From Nitrospirota bacterium (lineage in GTDB: Bacteria > Nitrospirota > UBA9217): a stretch of 39,748 nucleotides of DNA. The translations under genes were made by a program, and so were the position numbers. This document shows, piece after piece, positions 7,046 through 15,138 of the stretch. The first letter of the stretch is position 1, and every line of letters begins with the position of its first letter. Location: NCBI GenBank assembly GCA_021814615.1, contig JAKAHZ010000017.1:1-39748 (forward strand). The letters run 5' to 3'. Under the pieces are notes generated by a model that did not search any database, had not been told where the DNA came from, and saw nothing but the letters and a program-made list of their open reading frames with translations.

Positions 7046-10000
7046 TCAGCACATCGCGGTCAGCGCCAGTCTGGCGCTGTCGAGAAAGAGCAGGAATCCT
7101 TCCACGCGCTCCAGCCCGAAGATATCCTTCACCGCTTCGCAGTAGATCCGAACCTGAGGCCGGTAATGGCCGATCCATGCCTCCAGTGCTCCCTCGCTCT
7201 CGACCCTGACGGACTTGTAATCGATCACATATCCCCGGTTCCCGTCCACGATCACGCGGTCGATCACGCCGCTCACGATGTCGTCGCCCTTGCGGAACAG
7301 CACCGGCAGTTCGGAATAGGCGTTCGGCTGCTGTTTGAAGACCCAGCCGAGTTCCGCGTTCCCGAGAAGCGCTGCGAGGGTCTGCCCGCATTCTTCGAGA
7401 AAGCCCTGCCGATCCGCGCCGGACAGGGCCATAATGTCGTCGAATTCTCCGGCAAGTGAGGAAAGATCGAAAGCAACGCCCGCCGCGTGTTCTTCCAGGC
7501 AGCGGTGCAGGAGGCTACCGCGGCTCTGGGCCGAGACGGGCAAAGCGGCTTCTGTTTTATGCGGCGGCTGTTCGAGCTGCCATTCCCTGTCCGTTGAAAG
7601 ATAATCCGTCGCCCGTTTCCAATCCGGCGTTCTCTGCGCAGCTACCGGGGCGAGGTTTGCCAGCACCTTCTTCCCGTCCACAGACACTGCGGGACGGAGC
7701 GAAGCTCCGGTCCTCTCCGGGACAGCCTGTTCCGTTTCGACTTGCCGGAGTTTCCAGTCGGGCCAGGATGATTCGACCGCGCAGGGAGGCTGGATAGCTG
7801 TTTCCGCAAGTGCGGGAAGGGCATCGTGCAGGTATCGCAGCCAGGTGCCGGGCTTCGGTTCCTTCTTGCCTTCCTCCAGGGCTCCGATCATGATCAGGTG
7901 ATCGCAGGCACGCGTCATGGCCACGTAAAGAAGCCGCTGATGCTCCCTCGCCAGTTCGGCTTTTTCTTCTTCCCATAGTTCTTGGTAGACAGGATTTCCC
8001 CGCTCGTTCAGCGCAACGCGGACGCCGTCGTTTCCGGCCACAATGACCCCCGGTCCCTGGGAGACCGAACGGGTCTGCTGGTTCATGCCCGGCAGGAACA
8101 CAACGGGAAATTCGAGCCCCTTTGCCTTGTGCACGGTCATGATGCTGACCGCGCCCTGGACGCCGGGAAGGTTCATGTCCGCCGTCGCCTCGCGCTGCTC
8201 CGACGCCTGAACGTTCCTGACCCATTCCACGAAATCCTGCAGCGTCGTATAACCCCGACGGTCGAACTCCCGGGCCGTGTCGAGCAGCTTGTCGAGATTG
8301 AAGACCGCCTGCTGGTTCAGCCTGCCGAAGCGCACCCAGGCGCCGGAATCGAGGATGATCCGGTGGACGAGCCCGGCAAGCGGTTCGGTGCCCGCATACC
8401 GTTCCCAGTCGGAAAGAAGAGCGCCGGCGCCGGGATGGCGTTCCCGGAGCGCATCGAGCACTGCTCCGCCTTCCAGCGGCAATTCGACGAGATCGCTGTC
8501 CGAGAGGCCGAAGAGCGGCGACTTGAGCGCGGCTGCGAGCGCGTGGCGGTCGTCGCGGTTCCAGAGGAAAAAGAGCACGTTCAGGACCGCCTGGATCTCA
8601 TCCTCCTCGTAGAACCCGATGCCGCCCACAACGCGGAAGGGAATGCCCGTTTCCTGGAGCGCGGCTTCGTATTCCTTGAGCTTCGTCCGTGACTGGATCA
8701 GCACAGCGCAATCCTCGAACCGGGCCGGCCGTTGTTCCCCGGCGTTTCCGGCCCGGACAAAGACCGGGGTTGCGCTGTCGACGACCGTCCGAATCCGGCG
8801 CGCAAGAACTGATGCCTCGGAAGGAAGAAGGGACGTGCCGCCTTCGCCGGGCAAGATCTCGATAAGCCGGACGCTTCCTTCCTGCGTGGTCCGCTCCACC
8901 GCCGAAGGGATGTATGTTTCGCGCCAGAGGGCGGAGAACACCTGATTCACCGCGCCCATGATCTGAGGCGTGGAGCGGTAGTTCCTGTCCAGGGTCCTGA
9001 TCTCCCGGGACGACTCCGGCAGATGGGTCTCCATTCTCCTGCGTACGGTTTCGATCAGACGATAGTTCGCCTCGCGGAACCGGTAGATGGACTGCTTCTC
9101 GTCGCCTACGACAAAGAGGGTCGGCGCGAGCGGCTTTTCCGCTCCCGCGCCCGCAAAGAGTTCTTCAGTCAGCCTTCCGATGATGGCCCATTGAATGTCG
9201 CTGGTGTCCTGGAACTCGTCCACCAGGAAATGCAGGATCTTGCGGTCGAGCCAGTAGAGGATGTCGGGAGCGTCGAGGCTCTTCAGGAGGTGATAGGCAT
9301 GGATCTCCAGGTCGTCGAAATCGAGCACACCTTCCCGGAGCTTGGCATCCTGGTATCGTTCCGCAGCGCGCAGATAGATCGTGAGCAGGCTTTGCGCCTC
9401 GCGTCCGGCCGTTATCCGGGCGCGGAAGTCAAGAAACAGCCGGAGCATTTCCTGGACAGCGGTATAGGCGGCTGCGTAAGCTTCCCGTTCCGATGAGGAA
9501 CCCTTGAAGTCCTTCTTCGCGATGACCGGACGCTTGTAGGGCGTGCCGGCCTTGGTGAAATAGACGGGGATGAGCGCCTGGGCGGGACCGGCGGCGCTGT
9601 CCGCGTTCTTTGCCTCAGCCAGGAGCAGGTGATCGCTGCCGCGGCAGGAATCGTAGGAATCCGGCTGGGACCGGAGGATCTGCTCCATCCCGCGGAGACC
9701 CTCTCTCCAGCGGGAGCCCGCAAGGAGGTCGCCGAGCCCGCTTTCCGCCTGGCCGGCTCCCATGCCTTTTCCGAGCGCGGCAAGAAGTCCCCCGGGCCCG
9801 TCAGCATCGATCTCCATGCGCTTGAGCCGGCTCCTGATCGCAAGGAGCTGGCTGATCGTCGCCACCAGGTCGTCGGCGGAGTGATCGAGAAGCGGCGCCA
9901 TGAGCGCCTGGTCGCGGTCAGAGGCCTCCAGGGCTTCCTCCACGGAACGCTGCACCAGGGACGTCCGGTCGCGTTCGTCGAGCACGCCGAAGTCGGGCGG

Positions 10001-10327
10001 GATCCCGGCCTCGAGGGGATAGCGCTTCAGGAGGTTCATGCAGAAGGAGTGGATCGTGGAGATGCGGAGATCCTCTTTCCCGCGGATGATCTTCTTGAGC
10101 ATGGGCTCGGGCATGCCTTGCATCACCCGTTCCTTGATCTCCGCTGCGGCCTTGTCGGTGAAGGTGATGGCAACCGCCTGGTCGCTGTTCAGACCGCGTC
10201 GCTCCAGGAGGTCCAGGAGCGCGAGGTAGCGCTCCTTGAGCGCGCGGGTTTTGCCCGAACCCGCTGATGCGGACAGGTGCACGGAGCGCGACGTGTCGGG
10301 CAGGGCGTTGTTCCTCCGGATGTCCAT
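7046..10327 (-). CDS. addA: AddA-like helicase-nuclease subunit (UvrD/RecB superfamily)
   Basis: The 1093-residue protein carries the full UvrD-type helicase set: Walker A SASAGSGKT near residue 20, motif II VDEFQDTS near 368, motif III VVGDEKQSIYRFR near 405, LDRNYRST, motif V TVHKAKGLEFPVVFLPG and motif VI RLLYVAMTRACDHL. The C-terminal end has a RecB-type PD-(D/E)XK nuclease: GVIDRVIVDGNRGYVIDYKS followed by YRPQVRIYCEAV, with intact Asp, Asp-Tyr-Lys and Gln-x3-Tyr elements. This is the architecture of AddA, which with AddB resects double-strand breaks for RecA loading. ATG 10327 is preferred over the track's start at 10381 because it begins the family-like sequence (MDIRRNNALPD) and lies 2 nt after the addB stop, indicating translational coupling. 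Confidence 0.9.
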   Translation of the reverse strand: MDIRRNNALPDTSRSVHLSASAGSGKTRALKERYLALLDLLERRGLNSDQAVAITFTDKAAAEIKERVMQGMPEPMLKKIIRGKEDLRISTIHSFCMNLLKRYPLEAGIPPDFGVLDERDRTSLVQRSVEEALEASDRDQALMAPLLDHSADDLVATISQLLAIRSRLKRMEIDADGPGGLLAALGKGMGAGQAESGLGDLLAGSRWREGLRGMEQILRSQPDSYDSCRGSDHLLLAEAKNADSAAGPAQALIPVYFTKAGTPYKRPVIAKKDFKGSSSEREAYAAAYTAVQEMLRLFLDFRARITAGREAQSLLTIYLRAAERYQDAKLREGVLDFDDLEIHAYHLLKSLDAPDILYWLDRKILHFLVDEFQDTSDIQWAIIGRLTEELFAGAGAEKPLAPTLFVVGDEKQSIYRFREANYRLIETVRRRMETHLPESSREIRTLDRNYRSTPQIMGAVNQVFSALWRETYIPSAVERTTQEGSVRLIEILPGEGGTSLLPSEASVLARRIRTVVDSATPVFVRAGNAGEQRPARFEDCAVLIQSRTKLKEYEAALQETGIPFRVVGGIGFYEEDEIQAVLNVLFFLWNRDDRHALAAALKSPLFGLSDSDLVELPLEGGAVLDALRERHPGAGALLSDWERYAGTEPLAGLVHRIILDSGAWVRFGRLNQQAVFNLDKLLDTAREFDRRGYTTLQDFVEWVRNVQASEQREATADMNLPGVQGAVSIMTVHKAKGLEFPVVFLPGMNQQTRSVSQGPGVIVAGNDGVRVALNERGNPVYQELWEEEKAELAREHQRLLYVAMTRACDHLIMIGALEEGKKEPKPGTWLRYLHDALPALAETAIQPPCAVESSWPDWKLRQVETEQAVPERTGASLRPAVSVDGKKVLANLAPVAAQRTPDWKRATDYLSTDREWQLEQPPHKTEAALPVSAQSRGSLLHRCLEEHAAGVAFDLSSLAGEFDDIMALSGADRQGFLEECGQTLAALLGNAELGWVFKQQPNAYSELPVLFRKGDDIVSGVIDRVIVDGNRGYVIDYKSVRVESEGALEAWIGHYRPQVRIYCEAVKDIFGLERVEGFLLFLDSARLALTAMC

Positions 10328-10329
10328 GG

Positions 10330-13300
10330 TCAATCCCTGTCCTCCCTCCGGCACATGACGCCGTTCGCACAATTGCGGCAATCGCCCTCCTGCTGCGGCC
10401 GGGGCCGGAAATCGCCGGCGAGGATCCCTTCGATCGCTGCTCTCGCGCGGTCCATGCTCCGTTCGAGGATCGCCGAGAACTCCGCCGCGCTCCTCGGGCT
10501 GGTTTCCGGTTTCCGGGCGGGGTGGTCGTTTCTCGCGTCCTTGTCGTAGAAGACCACGTCGCGGGCATACGGCCCCATTCTGCCCGAAAGGTCGTAATAG
10601 GCAAGGCCGATCGGTTTTCTGAGGCCCCGCGGGACTGCGGCGGTGGAGGATGCGAAGGTTTGTCCGGCCATGACCGCGTAGACCGGCAGCTGGAAGATGA
10701 ACTGGTCGGTCCCTTTCCGGGGCTCGGCGTATTTCCCGGTCTTGTAATCCACGATGATGAAATTCCCGTTCTCATCGACGTCGATGCGGTCGATCTTGGC
10801 GTTCAGCTCCGCCGTGCTTCCGTCGGAGAGCGTGAGCGGGAATCCCTCGATCTTCTGCTCGAGCAGAAGGGGGCGCATGCCCTGTTTCCAGAAATCGATC
10901 TCGGAGCGGAGAAACCGGTCCGCCGTGACGGAGAGGAAGAAGGCCTTTTCTCGCCGGTTCCGGAAGGTGTCCGCATCATAAGCAAAGATTCGTTCCGCAA
11001 GAGATGCCAGCAGATCGAAGGCCTCTTCACGGTTTTCAGCGAGGAGCGGCCGGTCCCAGGAACGGTAAAAGTCGCGAAGGATCGCGTGGACCTTCGTGCC
11101 GCGGTCCAGCGGCGAGATGTCCTCGGAGAGCTCGCCGAGCGGCTCGATGCCCAGAACATGCCTGATGTAGTAATCATAGGGGCAGGCGAGATAGGCATCG
11201 AGCGCGGTCACCCTGAACTCGCGCAGCGTCGGCACGGCAATGGCCGGGAGCATCTCCGCAGGCTCGAAGGCGAGAGCCGCCCGGACGCTGTGGATGCCCG
11301 GCAGGTCCGATCCGAGCACTTCGTCCAGACCGGAAACGGGTCCGGCAAGCCCGATGGCCTTGGCAAGCTCCGGAAGGCTCCTGCTCTCCTCGATGGCAAG
11401 CGGGGGGCCGCCCTGCTCCTCTGTGAGCAGCTTCGCCAAGCGGAGAGGGGCGAGCTCGGCAAGAAACGGCGACGCAACCACCGGTTTGTCGCCTACCGCC
11501 TCGGGGCGGGTGAGCGTCACGCGGGGAGCGGAAAGCAGAAAGCGATAGAAATGGTACGCAGCATTCAAACGGGCATTCTCGAGGGTCCGCACGCCGAGCG
11601 GTTCCAGCGTCGTTTCGGGCAGGAAGATATTCTGCGGCAAACGCTGCGGGAACCTGCCGTCCACCATGCCGCCCAGGTAGACCTCGCGAAAGGCGCGGCC
11701 CGCGCTTTCCTCCAGACCCAGGATCTGGACGCCGCCCTCGTCGTCGGGCGGCACCTGGAAGCGGGTGTGCATGAAGGTTTTCTTGAGCAGGAAGACCCAT
11801 TCGGAGAACGTGGAGCGGTACTCGGGGAAGAGCCTGCCCGCGCGGGCAAGGGAGGCCAGCGTCTCCGTCAGCTTCTTGTAAGCCTGGAGATTGCTGTTCA
11901 AGGGGCCCTTGATCCTGGTCACGCGGCCGGCGAGTCCGGACCAGGCAAAGAGCGCGTCCAGCCGTTCCATCCAGAGCGAGAGCGGGATCGCGCCTGCGTT
12001 TTCGAAAGGAGCGAGCGCTCCGGCAAGATCCTCCAGGGGGCCGAGGAGAAGGCCGAGTTGCGCGTCGTCGGGAGCGTGCCGCCGGGCTGCGTTCAGGATT
12101 TTCTGCCGGCCTCCCGCGATCTTCCGTTCCCGCAGGAGACGGTCGAGGGACGGCGCCAGGGCGGGCTGGTCGGCGAACTTGAGGAAGGGGGAACTGAAGA
12201 CCCGGAGGAGCGACGGCGCGGAGAAATCCTCGCCGCATGTCCTGAGGAGCGACAGGACCGCGGTCGCCGCCGGCGAGGCGCTGAGCTGCCGCCCCAGCGC
12301 CCGGTTGTAAGGGATGCCGAAATCGGTGAAGATCTCCTCGGCAAGCGGGCCGTACTCGTCGAGGGACGGGAATGCCACGAGGATCTCGTCGGCAGGCGTG
12401 CCGCGCAGGAGCGACTGCTTCACCTTCCCGGCAATGGAGGAAACCTCGTCGCGGATATTGACTGCCGTGAGCAGCGTGATCTCCCGGCCCTCCGGAACGG
12501 CTGCAGGCGGATTCGCGGCTGCCTCGGCGAAGGAACGGGGGGAAAAGAGCGCATCGGCGATGAACCGGTCCGGACCGTCGGCGGGCGAGACGCCGTCGAC
12601 GGGAAAGGCCCCGGTCATTGCCAGGAATTCCTTCACCGGCCGGAGGGGGTGATAGTCTCCGGCGCGCAGGATGTGACCCGCCGAGGGAGCTTCGACGAGG
12701 AGCGTGCAGTCGCCGTGCTCAATTACCTTGCGGAGAACGCGGGCCTCAAGCGCAGTGACCTCGTGCGAGACGTCGATGAGGATCGTACGGAAAGGCGCGA
12801 GCCGGGAAGGATCGAATTGTTCCGCAAGGAGGCGGTGCAGGCCTGCGGGATCGACAAGCTCCTTTTCCTGAAGGATCCGCAGGTACGCTTCATAGGCTTC
12901 TATGAGCAGCCGCACCTGGGCGCGGTCCGAGAAATCCGTTTCCGAGACGGCGTTCCTCAGGCGTCCGGGGTCCACGCCGGCCCCGGAAAGCTCCTGGATC
13001 ATGTCGGCGACCGCGGCGGAGAGCGACGGCGCGAGTAGGTCGGGAGCGGCGCCGAAACCCGTTACGCCTGTCAAGCGCTCCTTCACGATACCTTCGAGCA
13101 GGACGAGCCTGCTGTTTTCGTCGATCAGCCGGGGCCCGGGAAGCGAGGAGGCAAGCTGCTGCAGGAACTGGTGCGCCGTCAGGATCTCCGGCGCTGCCAG
13201 GGCATGGCTGCCGGTCTTGCCCTCGACCAGATCGAGGATGAGCCTGCTGTACGTCCTCCGCATGCGGGAGGAGGGGACGAGGATCAGGAGATCGTTGAAC

Positions 13301-13398
13301 AGATAGGGCGGGCCGGGCCTGCGCGAAAGCGTCTCCTCCAGGATGCGCCGCTTTTCGCGCCATCCGGCGGGGCCGAAAGGGATTACGAGGGCGTTCAT
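10330..13398 (-). CDS. addB: AddB-like helicase-nuclease subunit with Fe-S nuclease domain
   Basis: The 1022-residue partner of AddA starts at ATG 13398 (MNALVIPFG); the track's 13419 start is upstream of the -10 element. The N-terminal helicase-like half has no recognisable Walker A (PFGPAGWREK replaces GxxxxGKS), as in several AddB lineages, so it is probably a structural or recognition subunit. The C-terminal nuclease has IDRIDVDENGNFIIVDYKTGK (about 865-890). Four cysteines are placed like the AddB iron-sulfur cluster: one in CPYDYYIRH (about 738), then CRNCANGVMC (C-x2-C-x5-C, about 1006-1015). That spacing matches the Bacillus AddB 4Fe-4S nuclease. It is transcribed first in the addB-addA operon. 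Confidence 0.88.
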   Translation of the reverse strand: MNALVIPFGPAGWREKRRILEETLSRRPGPPYLFNDLLILVPSSRMRRTYSRLILDLVEGKTGSHALAAPEILTAHQFLQQLASSLPGPRLIDENSRLVLLEGIVKERLTGVTGFGAAPDLLAPSLSAAVADMIQELSGAGVDPGRLRNAVSETDFSDRAQVRLLIEAYEAYLRILQEKELVDPAGLHRLLAEQFDPSRLAPFRTILIDVSHEVTALEARVLRKVIEHGDCTLLVEAPSAGHILRAGDYHPLRPVKEFLAMTGAFPVDGVSPADGPDRFIADALFSPRSFAEAAANPPAAVPEGREITLLTAVNIRDEVSSIAGKVKQSLLRGTPADEILVAFPSLDEYGPLAEEIFTDFGIPYNRALGRQLSASPAATAVLSLLRTCGEDFSAPSLLRVFSSPFLKFADQPALAPSLDRLLRERKIAGGRQKILNAARRHAPDDAQLGLLLGPLEDLAGALAPFENAGAIPLSLWMERLDALFAWSGLAGRVTRIKGPLNSNLQAYKKLTETLASLARAGRLFPEYRSTFSEWVFLLKKTFMHTRFQVPPDDEGGVQILGLEESAGRAFREVYLGGMVDGRFPQRLPQNIFLPETTLEPLGVRTLENARLNAAYHFYRFLLSAPRVTLTRPEAVGDKPVVASPFLAELAPLRLAKLLTEEQGGPPLAIEESRSLPELAKAIGLAGPVSGLDEVLGSDLPGIHSVRAALAFEPAEMLPAIAVPTLREFRVTALDAYLACPYDYYIRHVLGIEPLGELSEDISPLDRGTKVHAILRDFYRSWDRPLLAENREEAFDLLASLAERIFAYDADTFRNRREKAFFLSVTADRFLRSEIDFWKQGMRPLLLEQKIEGFPLTLSDGSTAELNAKIDRIDVDENGNFIIVDYKTGKYAEPRKGTDQFIFQLPVYAVMAGQTFASSTAAVPRGLRKPIGLAYYDLSGRMGPYARDVVFYDKDARNDHPARKPETSPRSAAEFSAILERSMDRARAAIEGILAGDFRPRPQQEGDCRNCANGVMCRREDRD

Positions 13399-13407
13399 TT
13401 GAACAAC

Positions 13408-13436
13408 ATTATGCCACAACTGTCACGGTGAAACAA
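13408..13436 (-). promoter_or_regulatory. Promoter of addB-addA operon
   Basis: On the minus strand TTGTTT (13431-13436), a 17-nt spacer and CATAAT (13408-13413) lie so that only 9 nt separate the -10 box from ATG 13398. No Shine-Dalgarno sequence is present in those 9 nt, so the mRNA should have a leader of at most about 3 nt. Confidence 0.5.
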
Positions 13437-13525
13437 TCATCGAGCCGCCCTCAGGAACGATAAAAGTAAAATGCTGTTCTGTGAGCCTTTCTCTCCGTTG
13501 AGAAGAGGCAGAGAGGGGAAAAATA

Positions 13526-13554
13526 TTGACAACCCGGAGAGCGGGGTCTATAAT
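13526..13554 (+). promoter_or_regulatory. Perfect-consensus sigma-70 promoter for ferredoxin-thioredoxin genes
   Basis: TTGACA at 13526-13531, exactly 17 nt, then TATAAT at 13549-13554. Both hexamers and the spacing are ideal. The predicted start near 13561 gives a leader of about 10 nt to ATG 13571. Such a strong promoter implies high constitutive expression. Confidence 0.85.
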
Positions 13555-13570
13555 CCGGAACAGTTGTTCT

Positions 13571-13777
13571 ATGCACGTCGTGAATCAGGAAAAATGCTCC
13601 GGGTGCGGAACCTGCACCGATGTCTGCCCCACTGAAGCAATCCGGATCGAGCAAGGCAAGGCCGTGATCGGGCTGGAATGCGTTGACTGCGGCGCCTGTC
13701 CGAGGGTCTGTCCGGAAGGGGCCATCAGGAAACAGGCGCGGGCGGTCCCCGCAGAAGCAGGCTCATCCCGGGAATAA
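13571..13777 (+). CDS. Small 2[4Fe-4S] ferredoxin
   Basis: The 68-residue product has two ferredoxin cluster motifs: CSGCGTCTDVCP (CxxCxxCxxxCP) and, about 28 residues later, CVDCGACPRVCP. This is the standard bacterial dicluster ferredoxin that carries low-potential electrons in the cytoplasm. ATG 13571 (MHVVNQEKCSG) is chosen because the track's 13526 start begins inside the promoter's -35 box. A short Ala/Arg/Glu-rich tail follows the second motif. No convincing ribosome binding site precedes the ATG and the leader is very short. The thioredoxin gene follows after 21 nt and is probably co-transcribed, suggesting a shared redox role, though the physical partner is unknown. Confidence 0.88.
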   Translation: MHVVNQEKCSGCGTCTDVCPTEAIRIEQGKAVIGLECVDCGACPRVCPEGAIRKQARAVPAEAGSSRE

Positions 13778-13798
13778 AGTTACATCAAGGAGGACATC

Positions 13799-14119
13799 AT
13801 GGCTGATCCGGTAACGAGCGCAACATGGGAACAGGAAGTGCTGAAGGCGCAGGGACTCGTGCTCATCGATTTCTGGGCGGTCTGGTGCGGACCCTGCCGG
13901 ATGGTCGCTCCGATCGTGGACGAGATCTCGAAGGAATACGCGGGCAAGCTCAAGGTGCTCAAACTGAACACCGATGAGAATCCCGATGTGGCGGGCAAGT
14001 ACCGCATCATGGGCATCCCGACGCTCATGTTCTTCCGGAACGGCCAGACCGTCGATCAGATCGTGGGCGCCGTTCCCAAGTCGCAGCTCAAGACCAAGAT
14101 CGATTCGCTTCTCGCGTAA
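13799..14119 (+). CDS. trxA: Thioredoxin
   Basis: The 106-residue protein is a standard thioredoxin: DFWAVWCGPCRM active site (WCGPC, about residues 29-33), KLNTDENPDVAGKYRIMGIPTL with the conserved cis-proline (about 74), and a C-terminal helix ending KIDSLLA. It reduces protein disulfides in the cytoplasm using thioredoxin reductase, which is not in this window. AAGGAGG at 13788-13794 is a strong ribosome binding site with good spacing to ATG 13799. It is the second gene after the strong promoter and is followed by an intrinsic terminator. Confidence 0.95.
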   Translation: MADPVTSATWEQEVLKAQGLVLIDFWAVWCGPCRMVAPIVDEISKEYAGKLKVLKLNTDENPDVAGKYRIMGIPTLMFFRNGQTVDQIVGAVPKSQLKTKIDSLLA

Positions 14120-14153
14120 TGCTTCCTGCCCGAGTGTCTCAGACGCTTTCGAC

Positions 14154-14188
14154 CGGCGGTCCCTGCAGAGGGGCCGCCGTTTTATTTC
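14154..14188 (+). terminator. Rho-independent terminator after trxA
   Basis: CGGCGGTCCC (14154-14163) pairs with GGGGCCGCCG (14170-14179) with one G-T wobble and a short loop, followed by TTTTATTT. It sits 34 nt after the trxA stop. Confidence 0.8.
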
Positions 14189-14226
14189 CGGGAGTTCATT
14201 GATGAAGTCGTAAAAAGTCGATTATC

Positions 14227-14305
14227 ACCACGGAGACACTGAGGACACTGAAAAAGTCATACACTCTACAAATTGCTTTTCTCTGTGTCTCTGTGTCTCT
14301 GCGTT
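14227..14305. repeat. Dispersed intergenic inverted repeat, copy 2 (GACACTGAGGACACTG type)
   Basis: The left arm ACCACGGAGACACTGAGGAC... (14227-14255) faces the right arm TTTTCTCTGTGTCTCTGTGTC... (14277-14305). The stretch AGACACTGAGGACACTGAA (19 nt) occurs here on the plus strand and identically on the minus strand inside the copy at 23070-23136. It occupies the gap before the TlpA lipoprotein gene. Confidence 0.75.
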
Positions 14306-14353
14306 AGATTTTGAATTTTTACGAGTCCATCTTCATTCAAGGAGTATTTTTTT

Positions 14354-14875
14354 ATGAAACGGGTCGGTTTTTTTCTGCTGATACTGACGCTTCTCTCCGC
14401 CGCCGGCTGCACGAAGAACGAACAGCAGAAGCAGCAGGGCGGACCGCAGGCCGGGCAGGGCGCTGATTCGCCGATTGCCCCCGATTTCCGGCTGCAGGAC
14501 CTTGCGGGCGGCACGGTGAGGCTTGCCGACCTCAAGGGCAAGGTGGTGCTTCTTGATTTCTGGGCGACCTGGTGCCCGCCCTGCCGCGCGGCGATCCCGG
14601 GCATCGAGCGGCTGCACAAGACTTACGGCCAGAAGGGGCTGGTGGTGCTCGGCGTGTCCGTGGACGAAGGCGGATGGGACGACGTCAAGGCAGTGGGAAA
14701 ACAGCTCGGCATCAGTTACCGCATTCTGAAAGGCGACGAGGATGTGCAGACGAAGTACCTGATCCGCGCCATTCCCACGGTCTACCTGGTGAACAAGGAG
14801 GGCCGGATCACGAGCCTCTTCATGGGCGCCGAGGACGAGCGGACGATCGAGGAAGAAGTGCGGAAACTTTTGTAA
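14354..14875 (+). CDS. TlpA/ResA-like thioredoxin-fold lipoprotein
   Basis: The 173-residue protein has a lipoprotein signal (MKRVGFFLLILTLLSAAGC, lipidated Cys 19), a short Gln/Gly-rich linker and a TlpA-type thioredoxin domain. The redox site is FWATWCPPC (about residues 69-77), followed by VVLGVSVDEGG and the cis-Pro segment RAIPTVYLVNKEG. It should be membrane-anchored facing the periplasm, reducing disulfides during cytochrome c maturation or in other envelope proteins. AAGGAG at 14339-14344 precedes the ATG. It is a paralogue of the protein at 37715, sharing FWATWCPPC and SVDEGG. No cytochrome maturation genes are adjacent, so its client is unknown. Confidence 0.88.
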   Translation: MKRVGFFLLILTLLSAAGCTKNEQQKQQGGPQAGQGADSPIAPDFRLQDLAGGTVRLADLKGKVVLLDFWATWCPPCRAAIPGIERLHKTYGQKGLVVLGVSVDEGGWDDVKAVGKQLGISYRILKGDEDVQTKYLIRAIPTVYLVNKEGRITSLFMGAEDERTIEEEVRKLL

Positions 14876-14892
14876 TCACCGCCGAATTTCCA

Positions 14893-14921
14893 TTGACACT
14901 CGAAAGGGCTGTCCTTATAAT
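14893..14921 (+). promoter_or_regulatory. Perfect-consensus sigma-70 promoter of tRNA-Gly
   Basis: TTGACA (14893-14898), a 17-nt spacer, TATAAT (14916-14921). The predicted start is about 6 nt before the mature tRNA end at 14934. Confidence 0.85.
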
Positions 14922-14933
14922 AGCCCATGAAAT

Positions 14934-15008
<75 letters not shown>

Positions 15009-15091
15009 TGACGATCACGACGCGGAAGAACGGTTTCCCGGCAAGGCCCTGCCTTTTTCAGGGAGTCTGAATGACGCGTTGACAAGAGGTT

Positions 15092-15122
15092 CCCCCGCCC
15101 GGTATCCGGGTGGGGGTTTTTT
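15092..15122 (+). terminator. Rho-independent terminator after tRNA-Gly
   Basis: CCCCCGCCCGG (15092-15102) and CCGGGTGGGGG (15106-15116) form a strong GC stem with a 3-nt loop and one mismatch, followed by TTTTTT. It separates the tRNA transcript from the DUF3047 gene. Confidence 0.85.
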
Positions 15123-15138
15123 GTCTCAGGAGGCTGCT

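Noticed and set aside
10267-13038. 923-residue plus-strand ORF
   Set aside because: It lies antisense to addB, which has clear motifs and an operon partner. The long open frame is a by-product of high GC and codon bias; its translation is rich in Arg, Gly and Glu without any domain.
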